Source: Rhodopirellula sp. (GTDB taxonomy: Bacteria; Planctomycetota; Planctomycetia; Pirellulales; Thermoguttaceae). Taken from it: DNA of 64,000 nt. The stretch lies in assembly GCA_012728855.1 (NCBI GenBank), contig JAAYEH010000455.1, positions 1 through 64,000 on the forward strand, given 5' to 3'. The translations under genes were made by a program, and so were the position numbers. Below are positions 8,285 through 16,337 of this stretch, piece by piece. The notes below the pieces were generated by a model. That model was not told the origin of the DNA. It saw only the letters and a list, made by a program, of their open reading frames with translations, and searched no databases. The stretch's first letter is position 1, and each line of letters starts with the position of its first letter.

Positions 8285-9666
8285 ATCCGAACGCCTTCTT
8301 TACTCAAACTGTAAACGTAGTTGAAAAGGGGACTGGCTCCGAGCGCGGCCTTGGCTGGAATCTACGTGAAATCGCTGACCTCTTGGTGCCAGTCCCCTTT
8401 TCAACGGGCCATCAGGTTGGTCCGCCGAGGAAAGGGGACAGGCACCGTCGCCGCAACCCCAAATCTCACGGAACATCTAGGGCTGCGACGGAGCCAGTCA
8501 CCTTGGCTCGGCTGCCGCACTTGCAGTTCGCCTCCTTCACTGCGGACCGTCCGCCCGTCCGCAGCGGTTTCACGCTGTTGGAAGTCCTTCTGGCCACCGT
8601 GCTGATGGCGACACTGCTGGCGGGCATGTGGAGCCTGCTGGATACCTATACCCGCTTGTTTGAGAGCGGGCAGACGCGGACCGAGCAGGCGCAGCTCGTC
8701 CGCTCGCTCTTGCGTCAGATTGCCGACGATTTCCGCAGCGCGATCCAAGACACCGCATCGCGTCCGCCGCAAACGCCCGCCACGACGCCCCTGCGCCGCT
8801 TCGGACTTTTCGGGACGTCCGACTCGCTGCAGGTGGATATCATGCGCGTGGCGTCGATCGAGGATTGGACGGCCGGCTTCCAGGACTCGGCTGCCGCCAC
8901 GGTAGATGTCACCGAACTGACCTCAGAGGACTCCGGTCCGAAGGCGCCCGAGTTTCGCACCGTCTTGTATTCGTTTGAGGATCGGACCGACACCCTCGGT
9001 CTGGAAAGCCCGCTGGAGACGGAGCCAACGCAACGAGTGCGCCGACCGGGGCTGGTTCGCCGCACTCTGGACTGGGAATTGCCCGGCGGAGAGGCCGATC
9101 GGCCGGAGAACAACCCGGATCTGAAGTCGGCCATTCCCGACCCCAACGAACCGCCGCCGGATTCCGATCCGTTGGCGGAAAAGTCGCTCGAAGATCTCTT
9201 GGCCGACGACGACGTGCTCTACGTGCCCGAGGTGGTGGGCATTGAGTTCCGCTACTTTGACGGCCGGGCGTGGACGACCTCCTGGAACAGCATCGAGCGA
9301 AAATCGTTGCCGGCCGCGATCGAAGTTCGGCTGCAAGTCGAGCCGCTGGGCGAGAAGACCGGTGACCCGTTCGCCAACCCGAACCAGCAGGTCGGCGACG
9401 TCGAATTCGTCGAAGAACAAAACCCTTCGGATCTCAATGCCTTGACCGCCGAATCCGGCCCCGCCACGCATCGAGTGGTGGTTTACTTGCCCGTTTCCTC
9501 CTTGCAGCGACAGGCGGAGAAGACCGGCACGCTTACGCAGCGGATCGGAGCCGGAGTGGAGAACCGCGCCATGCAGAAGCTCGAGGGACGGCGCCAGCGC
9601 TATCGCTCGCGGGCTGATTCCGGGTCGAGTCCTCCGGCGGACCAGCACTTGAGGAGTTCCCAGTGA
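8281..9666 (+). CDS. gspJ: Minor pseudopilin, GspJ-like, leader carries a palindromic repeat
   Basis: This is 461 residues from the ATG that overlaps the gspI stop (ATGA). The prepilin motif SG|FTLLEVLLATVLMATLLAGMWSLL begins near residue 96. The long leader contains palindromic repeat copy 3 (8320-8405) and a degenerate second element. No ATG or GTG follows the repeat in frame before the helix; only TTG codons at 8503 and 8521 do. The mature part shows J-type features, such as QLVRSLLRQIADDFRSAI after the helix and YFDGRAWTTSWNS (compare the WP-type J motif). It is about twice the size of proteobacterial GspJ because of acidic linkers. The stop overlaps the gspK GTG. Confidence 0.88.
   Translation: MNPNAFFTQTVNVVEKGTGSERGLGWNLREIADLLVPVPFSTGHQVGPPRKGDRHRRRNPKSHGTSRAATEPVTLARLPHLQFASFTADRPPVRSGFTLLEVLLATVLMATLLAGMWSLLDTYTRLFESGQTRTEQAQLVRSLLRQIADDFRSAIQDTASRPPQTPATTPLRRFGLFGTSDSLQVDIMRVASIEDWTAGFQDSAAATVDVTELTSEDSGPKAPEFRTVLYSFEDRTDTLGLESPLETEPTQRVRRPGLVRRTLDWELPGGEADRPENNPDLKSAIPDPNEPPPDSDPLAEKSLEDLLADDDVLYVPEVVGIEFRYFDGRAWTTSWNSIERKSLPAAIEVRLQVEPLGEKTGDPFANPNQQVGDVEFVEEQNPSDLNALTAESGPATHRVVVYLPVSSLQRQAEKTGTLTQRIGAGVENRAMQKLEGRRQRYRSRADSGSSPPADQHLRSSQ
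8320..8405. repeat. Palindromic repeat, family A-prime, copy 3, inside gspJ leader
   Basis: Arms of 21 bp (8320-8340 and 8385-8405), with one mismatch, read GTTGAAAAGGGGACTGGCTC inward. This is the GGGGACTGGC variant rather than GGGGTCGGGAGTC. It is in frame with gspJ and has no stop. Confidence 0.85.
8427..8498. repeat. Degenerate A-prime element in gspJ leader
   Basis: AAAGGGGACAGGCACC (about 8431-8446) is followed by GGAGCCAGTC (about 8489-8498). The pairing is imperfect, so this looks like a decayed second copy directly after copy 3. Confidence 0.5.
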
Positions 9667-11408
9667 ACCTTTCCGCCAAGCAGAGAGTCAAGAGTCAAGA
9701 GTCGAGAGCCGAGAGCCGATTGGATGGCAACCGAGAAGGGGTCGGGAGTCTTTTTCCGTATCGGCCCCAACGCCGGTTGGAATGTCCAGCCCGGTCGGCG
9801 GCCGATACGGAAAAAGACTCCCGACCCCCTTGCGCCACGTTTCGCCGACATCGCCGTCCGCGACGAGGGCTGGTGATTCTGATCGTGGTCATTGTCGTGG
9901 CCATGCTTAGCCTGTCGGGGCTAAGCTATGTGTCGTTGCTGTATACCGAACACAAGGCGGTACACGTCGGCGGCGACGAGATCCAGGCGGATCACCTGGT
10001 CGGATCCGGCGAGGAGATGCTGAAGGCTTTTTTGGAAATGCCCTCTGCCGCGCAGGAAGAGGCGGGCGGCTGGTACGACAACGCCGATCGTTTTCGCGGC
10101 GTACTCGTCCTTGGCAGCGAGCGATCCGGCCGGCGCGGCCGATTCACCATCCTTTCGCCGGTGGTGGAAAACGGCGAGGCCGCGGGCATCCGTTTCGGCC
10201 TGGAAAACGAGTCGGCGCGGCTCAACCTCGGCGTTCTGCCGCTATGGGAGCGGCGGCATCCCGGGGCGGGCCGCGAAGCGCTGATGGGACTGCCCGGCAT
10301 GACCGAATCGGTGGCCGACGGTGTGCTCGATTGGATCGACGCCGATGCCAACCAGCGCGACTACGGCGCCGAGGAAAGCTACTATGTCGGCCTCGGTGCG
10401 CCCTACGCGCCTCGAAACGCCCCGCCCACGTCGCTGGAGGAACTGCTGCTGATCCGCGGCGTGAGTCGCGAGCGGCTTTTCGGACGCAACCCACTCTTCA
10501 GCGCGCCGGCGGAAGAGCGGTCCGATTCCGATCGGCAGTCGCCGCTGAGTTTCGAACTCTCTGGCGCCGAAAGCCCTTGGGCGTCGTTGTTGACCGTGGC
10601 GAGTGCGGAGCGCAACAGCACGCCTGACGGGGATCCTCGCATCGATCTGAACGGGCGGGATCTGACCGCCCTTCATCAGCAACTTTCGCTCGCGCTGCCT
10701 GCCGACTGGGCGCGGTTCATTGTCGCCTATCGACAGTATGGGCCGTACCAAGGACGAGACGCATCGGGCAGCGACGAAGGATTCCAGCTCGACCTGAGCC
10801 TGCCCGCGAAATACCGCCTTCGCAGCCCCTTGGACGCAGTGGGCGTTCGGGTGCGGATTCCTCGCGGCGGCGATGAGAAACCGATCCTTCTGACCAGCCC
10901 CTGGAGCGACGACCCGGCATCGCTTCGCGACAGCCTGCCGAGCCTGCTCGACCAGACCACGGTCGAGCGTTCTCCCGTGATTTTGGGGCGAGTGAACGTG
11001 GATCTCGCGCCGCGGGAGGTTCTGCAGGCGGTCCCCGGGATCGACGACTCGTTGGCCGATCGCATTGTCTCATCGCGGAGTTCGGGATTGTCCGATGGCG
11101 ATGCGGGGCGTCGGCACGCCCTCTGGCTGCTGACCGACGGCATGGTCAGTCTGGAGACGATGCGACAACTGTTGCCGTTCGTCACGGGCGGCGGAGAGGT
11201 GTATCGGGCCCAAATCGTCGGCTTTTTCGATCATCCCGGGCCCTCGGCGCGCATCGAGGTGGTGATCGATGCTACCGCCCGGCCGCCCCGCCAAGTATAC
11301 TGGAAAGACCTGAAGATGTTGGGGCCGGGCTATCCGCTGGAGACCCTCGGCGGAGAGCCGTCGGCCGATGCGGAAACGCTGTCGGTGTGGAAGCGAGACC
11401 AGCAATAG
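9663..11408 (+). CDS. gspK: Minor pseudopilin GspK-like, leader carries tandem and palindromic repeats
   Basis: This is 581 residues from a GTG that overlaps the gspJ stop. GspK caps the pseudopilus tip. The hydrophobic helix RRGLVILIVVIVVAMLSLSG begins near residue 69 and lacks the Glu5, as is known for K-type pseudopilins. Two helix-hairpin-helix stretches typical of GspK follow: LMGLPGMTESVADGVLDWIDAD near residue 206 and LQAVPGIDDSLADRIV near 455. The leader encodes an AGAGTC tandem repeat and palindromic copy 4. There is no ATG or GTG between the repeats and the helix, so translation through them is the simplest reading (one TTG lies at 9718). Confidence 0.9.
   Translation: MNLSAKQRVKSQESRAESRLDGNREGVGSLFPYRPQRRLECPARSAADTEKDSRPPCATFRRHRRPRRGLVILIVVIVVAMLSLSGLSYVSLLYTEHKAVHVGGDEIQADHLVGSGEEMLKAFLEMPSAAQEEAGGWYDNADRFRGVLVLGSERSGRRGRFTILSPVVENGEAAGIRFGLENESARLNLGVLPLWERRHPGAGREALMGLPGMTESVADGVLDWIDADANQRDYGAEESYYVGLGAPYAPRNAPPTSLEELLLIRGVSRERLFGRNPLFSAPAEERSDSDRQSPLSFELSGAESPWASLLTVASAERNSTPDGDPRIDLNGRDLTALHQQLSLALPADWARFIVAYRQYGPYQGRDASGSDEGFQLDLSLPAKYRLRSPLDAVGVRVRIPRGGDEKPILLTSPWSDDPASLRDSLPSLLDQTTVERSPVILGRVNVDLAPREVLQAVPGIDDSLADRIVSSRSSGLSDGDAGRRHALWLLTDGMVSLETMRQLLPFVTGGGEVYRAQIVGFFDHPGPSARIEVVIDATARPPRQVYWKDLKMLGPGYPLETLGGEPSADAETLSVWKRDQQ
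9682..9717 (+). repeat. AGAGTC-type tandem repeat T1
   Basis: About five imperfect 7 bp units (AGAGTCA / AGAGTCG / AGAGCCG) lie inside the gspK leader, 20 bp before palindromic copy 4. They encode the Arg/Ser/Glu-rich stretch QRVKSQESRAESR. Confidence 0.85.
9738..9828. repeat. Palindromic repeat, family A, copy 4, inside gspK leader
   Basis: Perfect 29 bp arms (9738-9766 and 9800-9828) have the core GGGGTCGGGAGTC and the inner part CCGTATCGGCC. It is read in frame as GVGSLF near the left arm and TEKDSRPP near the right arm. Confidence 0.92.
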
Positions 11409-11469
11409 AAAAGCACCTAATCCCAAACAAACACGAAGGCTCAAAGAAACCTGAATCGCCACGGCGTGT

Positions 11470-11532
11470 GCCACTGTTTGGGATGGAATGGATGTTCCAT
11501 GCCGGTGGACGTCCCACCATCCCAAGCAGTGC
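11470..11532. repeat. Palindromic repeat, family B (CACTGCTTG), imperfect
   Basis: CCACTGTTTGGGATGG (from 11471) pairs imperfectly with CCATCCCAAGCAGTGCC (ending 11532). It lies in the 303 bp gap between gspK and the PilM/GspL gene (11409-11711). Confidence 0.65.
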
Positions 11533-11564
11533 CGCGTGGCCCTATTGCGTATGATTGGCGACCG

Positions 11565-11625
11565 CACTGCTTGAAGTTGTGGTGAGGTCGTTTCCAGTGG
11601 TTACCCTGTACAACTTCAAGCAGTG
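11565..11625. repeat. Palindromic repeat, family B, perfect
   Basis: Perfect 16 bp arms, CACTGCTTGAAGTTGT at 11565-11580 and its complement at 11610-11625, enclose a 29 bp loop. The outer half (CACTGCTTG) is shared with the element just upstream, so two related hairpins stand in a row. Nothing else was found in this gap. Confidence 0.85.
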
Positions 11626-11711
11626 CCACACGGCAATCTCGGTTTTCGATAGTTGATGAGTCTGTAGATCGGATCCGGATTTTTTCCTTCCTCCTGCTCC
11701 CATTCATCCTT

Positions 11712-13262
11712 ATGCCGCTGCTTGCCGTCGACTGGGATCGCCGCGAAGCCCGCTATATTCTCGCCTCCGTGTCGGGCGATCGTCTGACGATCCATGCCGC
11801 GGCGGCGGTGCCATTGGTGGATGTCGTGGAAGGCGGGCATGCTCCGCATCCTGACGTAGGCAATTCCTTGCGTGCCGCCTTGGCGGACCAGAAGGTTGGG
11901 CGGCCGACGACCTTGGTGGGGGTGGACCGTTCCAGCGTGGAGCTTTTGCAGTGTACGCTCCCGCCGGCACACGACAGCGAGCTGCCCGAGATGGTCGCCA
12001 ATCAGGCCATGCGGGAGTCGCCGCAGGTCACCGAGCAGTCGATTCTCGATTTCGTGCCGCTGGACGAGGTCGCGTCCGCGCCGCGAAGGGTTCTCGCCGT
12101 TGCCCTCTCCCCGGATCGGCTGGGACAAATCAACGAGACGTGTTCGGTGGCGGGCTTGAGGCCGAGCCGGCTGCTGTTCCGGCCGCTGGCTGCGGCATCG
12201 CTATTGGTTCGCGCCACGGCGCCACCGGAGCAGGTCTGCCTGGTCGTCAACCGATTGGCCGACGAGGTCGACCTGACCGTGCTGGTCGAAGGTCGCCCGG
12301 CGCTGTTGAGGACCGTGCGTCTGCCCACCGCTACCACCGAGGACAAACTTACCCAGCGACTGCTGGGCGAGATCAATCGCACGGCCGTCGTGGCGCTGCA
12401 AAACGAGTCCAATGGCGGGGGGATCGAGCGCGTCTACATCCTCGGGTCGCCGGCCAAACGACGATGGCTGGCCGACCGCATCCGTGATGAGCTTCTCCTG
12501 CCGGTGACGGTGGTCGATCCGTTCGAGTCGGCGGATATTCCCGAGGATCTCGTCCCGGCCGAGTCGGGCCGCTTCGCGTCGCTGATGGGCATGCTGCTGG
12601 ACGAGGTGCAGGCCGGCGCCCACGCCATCGACTTCCTGCACCCCCGAAAGAAGCCGCAGCCGCCCAACTATCGCCGTCTGGCGACAGCCGCCGGCCTGCT
12701 CGTCGCGGCGGTTCTGGCGGCCGCCGGCTACTTCGTTTACGACCAGATCGCGACGCTCGATGCCGATATCGCCGGGCTGACGCTCCGTAAGAAGGAACTC
12801 GACCAGTCGCTGAAGAAGGCGGCCGATCAGCAGAAGGTCGTCGCGGCCTTTGAACAGTGGCGCGCCGGCGACGTGACCTGGCTCGATGAACTCCGCGACC
12901 TCTCCCAGCGTTTTCCTCCCTCGCGCGACGCCATCGTCTTGCGGATGAACCTCGCGCCGGCCCGCGGCACGGGCGGATCGATCGACATGCAGTGTCTCGT
13001 GCGGGATCCCACCATCGTCGTTCGCATGGAGCAGGCCATTCGCGACCAATTCCATCAGATCCGCAGCAAACGCGTGCAGCAGCGCGGCAAGGAGAAAGCC
13101 TACACTTGGCAGTTCGAGACCTCGATGTACGCAGCCCGCCGAGACAAGCAGCAGTACCTCGGCAAGCCCGATGAAGAGGAGAAAGCGCCGGCTAAGGCCG
13201 TGGCCGGCGCGAAGCCGCCGCGCCCCGCCGGAGCGAAGGCCGCGGGGGAGGTGAAGCGATGA
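11712..13262 (+). CDS. PilM/GspL-like actin-fold protein fused to PilN-like segment
   Basis: This is 516 residues. The N-terminal ~300 residues resemble the actin-like PilM/GspL cytoplasmic fold (MPLLAVDWDRREARYILASV start; LVGVDRSSVELLQCTLPP; late VYILGSPAKRRWLADRI). A membrane helix follows near residues 322-342 (LATAAGLLVAAVLAAAGYFVY), then a coiled-coil and a PilN-like periplasmic part (TWLDELRDLSQRFPPS). The C-terminus is Lys/Ala/Pro-rich. In T2SS this protein anchors GspE to the membrane. Its stop overlaps the next gene by 4 bp. The fold assignment is moderate and rests largely on context. Confidence 0.8.
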   Translation: MPLLAVDWDRREARYILASVSGDRLTIHAAAAVPLVDVVEGGHAPHPDVGNSLRAALADQKVGRPTTLVGVDRSSVELLQCTLPPAHDSELPEMVANQAMRESPQVTEQSILDFVPLDEVASAPRRVLAVALSPDRLGQINETCSVAGLRPSRLLFRPLAAASLLVRATAPPEQVCLVVNRLADEVDLTVLVEGRPALLRTVRLPTATTEDKLTQRLLGEINRTAVVALQNESNGGGIERVYILGSPAKRRWLADRIRDELLLPVTVVDPFESADIPEDLVPAESGRFASLMGMLLDEVQAGAHAIDFLHPRKKPQPPNYRRLATAAGLLVAAVLAAAGYFVYDQIATLDADIAGLTLRKKELDQSLKKAADQQKVVAAFEQWRAGDVTWLDELRDLSQRFPPSRDAIVLRMNLAPARGTGGSIDMQCLVRDPTIVVRMEQAIRDQFHQIRSKRVQQRGKEKAYTWQFETSMYAARRDKQQYLGKPDEEEKAPAKAVAGAKPPRPAGAKAAGEVKR

Positions 13263-14149
13263 TCGACAAGTATCGCAAGCACATCCTCTACGGCATTCTG
13301 GCTGCGATGTTCCTGTTCTACCTGGGCGACTGGTTTCTGCAGAACGCCGTGGAACAAGGGCCGCTTCAAGATCGCCGCAATACGATTGCCGGGCTGGAGT
13401 CGGATATCGAAAAGAGAGAAAGTCGCCTTCTCCGCGCCCGGGAGATCGGCAAGCAACTGACGGTATTGCAAGCGCGATCGCTCCCGTCCGACGTCGAGAT
13501 CGCCCGTTCGCTTTACCAGGGTTGGCTGTTGGAATTGGTCAACTACGTCGAACTGTCCGCCCCGAACGTCGATTCCGGCAACCCCTTGAGCCGGCGCGGA
13601 TTGTTCAACGTCATCTCCTTTTCCGTTCGCGGGCGCGGAACGCTCGAGCAGCTCACGCGCTTTCTTTATGTCTTCTACCGCGCCGGCCATTTGCACCAGA
13701 TCCGCTCCCTGGCGATCACGCCGCTGAAGGGGACGGATCTGCTCGACTTGGCGATTTCGATTGAAGCCATCGCCTTGCCCACCGCCGACCGCAAGGCGAA
13801 GCTGACCAGTCTACAGTCCGATCGCCTGGCGTATGACGCCCTGGACGAATACGACGTGATTGTGCGGCGCGACCTTTTCGGCGCCGGAGGCGCGTCGGAG
13901 GCCACCGACTTCACCTATCTGACGGCGGTCAACTATGTCAACGGCGAGCCGGAAGCGTGGTTCGACATTCGCACCGACGCCAAGCTTCTGAAACTCCGCC
14001 GGGGCGACATTCTGCAAATCGGCCCCTTCGAGGGGACGATCGCCGAAATCGCTGATACGGACGTCGTACTCCAGTCCGGTTCGGAGCGGTGGCTGCTCGG
14101 CGTGGGCGAAAACCTCGCGCAAGCATCGGCCCTGCCGCCGGAGTTCTGA
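13259..14149 (+). CDS. PilO/GspM-like protein with C-terminal GspC/PilP-like domain
   Basis: This is 296 residues. An N-terminal membrane helix (HILYGILAAMFLFYLGDWFL) is followed by a coiled-coil and an alpha/beta PilO/GspM-like domain (LEQLTRFLYVFYRAGHLHQIRSLAITP). After residue ~195 comes a segment resembling the homology region of GspC/PilP: VRRDLFG, then LTAVNYVNGEPEAWF, GDILQIGPFEGTIAEI and SERWLLGVGENL. I infer a fusion that would combine the alignment-ring component with the secretin-contacting HR-like domain. It is the last gene of the operon, and no secretin gene follows. Confidence 0.75.
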   Translation: MIDKYRKHILYGILAAMFLFYLGDWFLQNAVEQGPLQDRRNTIAGLESDIEKRESRLLRAREIGKQLTVLQARSLPSDVEIARSLYQGWLLELVNYVELSAPNVDSGNPLSRRGLFNVISFSVRGRGTLEQLTRFLYVFYRAGHLHQIRSLAITPLKGTDLLDLAISIEAIALPTADRKAKLTSLQSDRLAYDALDEYDVIVRRDLFGAGGASEATDFTYLTAVNYVNGEPEAWFDIRTDAKLLKLRRGDILQIGPFEGTIAEIADTDVVLQSGSERWLLGVGENLAQASALPPEF

Positions 14150-14172
14150 CGGGTCGATTGTCGCATCTCTCG

Positions 14173-14231
14173 CATCCGTGTTACCAGAACGACGGCCGAG
14201 TAGCACGGATGGCAAAGCCGGGGCACGGATG
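14173..14231. repeat. CATCCGTG / CACGGATG hairpin group
   Basis: CATCCGTG (14173-14180) can pair with CACGGATG at 14204-14211 or at 14224-14231. It lies between the convergent ends of the secretion operon and the 14290 gene, where a bidirectional terminator would fit. Confidence 0.45.
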
Positions 14232-14289
14232 GAAGAGAAAGGTCGGGGTCTTTCAGTATACGATCCGACAGTTGTTTCTCGAATGATGC

Positions 14290-15057
14290 CTACCAGCTTC
14301 TGAATACCCCCAGCGCGCCGCCAAAGCCCTCGCGCAGCGCGGCGCCCTCGATCTGTAGGTGCCAACCGTTCTCGCCGAGCGGGGCGCGCCACCCCAGAAA
14401 GCCGCCCCAGCCGGCTTTGTCGCGGATCGTTTTGTCGTCGATGCTGTCTTCGATGTCCCAGTCGGGTCCGAATTCATGGGTGCGAACGTCGGCGCGGGTG
14501 TAAGCGAAGTGGAGCAGCGGTCCGCCATAGAGAATGCTTCGACCCAGATCACATCCCAGCGACAGCCCGGCGTTGATCTCCATCGTCGGGTCGAAGAACA
14601 GCTCCTGATAGACGTCGTAATCCCAGCGAACCGTCTCCTTCACGCCGGAATAACAGGCGGCCTCCAAAGAAGCTCCCAGCGACCATCGGCCGCGCTGCCA
14701 GGCCTTGCCGCGGAGGCCTCCCGATAGAAAGGCTGGATATCCGTCGATGTGGACATCGTGGACCCTCCCCGCTTCGTAACTCTCGATGTCGTTGACCACC
14801 CAGTCGGAACCGCCCACCCGGCCGAAAGCTTCCAGGCAGTCGCTGAAGCCGAACGAGCCTTCGGCGAAAATGCGATTGCGATCGACCTGGTAATCGTAGG
14901 GCATCCATCGGCTATGCGAATTGTGGATCCCGACGCCCAGCGAGTAACCGTGTCGCACGCTACGAGGTTGCGGCGGTCCGATCTGAGCGGAAACCGGCAC
15001 AGCGGTTGCCAACACCAACAGAACCGCGGGAATGACGTGACGCATACGACCAATCAA
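14290..15057 (-). CDS. Secreted or outer-membrane protein of unknown function
   Basis: This is 255 residues with a clear signal peptide (MRHVIPAVLLVLATAVPVSAQ; MRHV at 15045 is an alternative start). The mature part alternates aromatic and polar residues in short strands (GYSLGVGIHNSHSRW, IFAEGSFGFSDCLEAFGRVGG, WSLGASLEAACYSG, ILYGGPLLHFAYTRADV) and ends in an aromatic-terminated strand (GVFRSW). This suggests a small outer-membrane beta-barrel. I do not recognise the family. It is convergent with the secretion operon. Confidence 0.8.
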   Translation of the reverse strand: MIGRMRHVIPAVLLVLATAVPVSAQIGPPQPRSVRHGYSLGVGIHNSHSRWMPYDYQVDRNRIFAEGSFGFSDCLEAFGRVGGSDWVVNDIESYEAGRVHDVHIDGYPAFLSGGLRGKAWQRGRWSLGASLEAACYSGVKETVRWDYDVYQELFFDPTMEINAGLSLGCDLGRSILYGGPLLHFAYTRADVRTHEFGPDWDIEDSIDDKTIRDKAGWGGFLGWRAPLGENGWHLQIEGAALREGFGGALGVFRSW

Positions 15058-15230
15058 GAGATCGCACTCCGGGATTCGTAACGATATTACTGGTCTTATC
15101 GGATCGACCGGTTCGAAGGATTATCGCGGAGGCTCCGGCAAGGCAAACATTTCCGACCGCCGGCCCCCCATGCGAGCCGAACAAACGGAATAATCGTTAC
15201 AGATTAACCAGCAGACTGTTCAGCAGACGC

Positions 15231-16184
15231 TTACTCCGCCGCCGCCACGACCGCCTTCATCTTGACCAACCCGGTTCTGGCCACCTCCAGCGGATCCTGC
15301 TCCCAGAGTTTTCCGTTGAACAACTCCAACGAGAGCAGGCCGCGGAAGCCTGTGCGGTAAAGCGTTTGCAGTACCTCGCCGAGCGGGCAGACACCGTCGC
15401 CCGGATAGACGCGATGGCCGTCGTTGATCGTTTCACGCGGCGGATCGTCGGGGTAATCGTTGAGATGAAAAACATGCATGGCGCCGCCGTTGAGCTGATT
15501 CAGTCCGCCGAAATCATTGCCGCCTTTGTAGAGATGGTAAGCATCCAGTAGAAGACAGGCATCGCCGTGAGCGGCTTCGATCACGACGAAGGCGGCTTCG
15601 CCAAGGCGGCTCAGTGTCAGCGAGGAGCCCCACACTTCCAGTTGCGGCACGACGCCCACCTCGCGGCCCAACTCCAGCACAACGCGGTAGCGCTCGGCCA
15701 CCTTGCGCAAATCGATGCCCGCGATCTTGTTGATCCCGGCGGGCGGGGCGGCGATGTGGGTGCCGCCGATGGCGGCCACCAGATCCATGTCGCGACGGAA
15801 TTGCTCCAGTCCCTTGGCCCGCTGGGCATCGTCCTCGGCGGCCCAGTTCGCGAACCCGATCGCGCTGGCGACCGAGAGCCCAAGGTCCGCAATCCGTTGC
15901 TTCATGTCGGCCAGCGACCCGCCCTCGTCGACGTAGCGTTGGATATTACGGACCCAGGGTTCGATCGCCTGGTAACCCGCCTTGGCGGTAATTTCAACCT
16001 CCTTGTCCAAAGGGAGCTTCTGGCCAAGGATCGTCGCCGTATTGAAACAATAGCCAAATGCTTCGGCGGGAATGAGGCTGGTCTTCAACTCGGCGGCCGT
16101 CGACCGAAGGGGCGACGAAGCAGCCGCGGCGACGCCGGCACAGGTCCAGGCAAGCATTTCGCGGCGGGAAATGTTGTCAGGCAT
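15231..16184 (-). CDS. Tat-exported TIM-barrel sugar phosphate isomerase/epimerase family protein
   Basis: This is 317 residues from MPDNISRREMLAW; an upstream ATG at 16232 is possible. SRREML followed by a hydrophobic Ala-rich stretch is a Tat-type signal. The mature part is an AP endonuclease 2 / xylose isomerase-like TIM barrel (hydroxypyruvate isomerase-like). Candidate metal ligands are seen in QLEVWGSS, LLLDAYHLYKGG, HVFHLNDY and LSLELFNG. The exact substrate is unknown. It is divergent from the FAD oxidoreductase, with about 150 bp between the starts, so the two may be co-regulated for processing of a sugar or polyol. Confidence 0.88.
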   Translation of the reverse strand: MPDNISRREMLAWTCAGVAAAASSPLRSTAAELKTSLIPAEAFGYCFNTATILGQKLPLDKEVEITAKAGYQAIEPWVRNIQRYVDEGGSLADMKQRIADLGLSVASAIGFANWAAEDDAQRAKGLEQFRRDMDLVAAIGGTHIAAPPAGINKIAGIDLRKVAERYRVVLELGREVGVVPQLEVWGSSLTLSRLGEAAFVVIEAAHGDACLLLDAYHLYKGGNDFGGLNQLNGGAMHVFHLNDYPDDPPRETINDGHRVYPGDGVCPLGEVLQTLYRTGFRGLLSLELFNGKLWEQDPLEVARTGLVKMKAVVAAAE

Positions 16185-16337
16185 CAACAAGGGGGCTCCA
16201 AGAAAGGGGAGGCGGTAAACATCGGTGTTCATGGATTCGTTGTAGCGTGCCCCGATTGGCGTCACAATCCCCCATGTTCCTTGTTTCCAACCAAAGGCTG
16301 CGCTACACTGGCAAACACCCTCCGGAGGATGCTGTCG

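Noticed and set aside
15567-16337. Upstream extension of the FAD oxidoreductase frame
   Set aside because: It is antisense to the Tat TIM-barrel gene. The Tat signal and Shine-Dalgarno place the real start at 16338.
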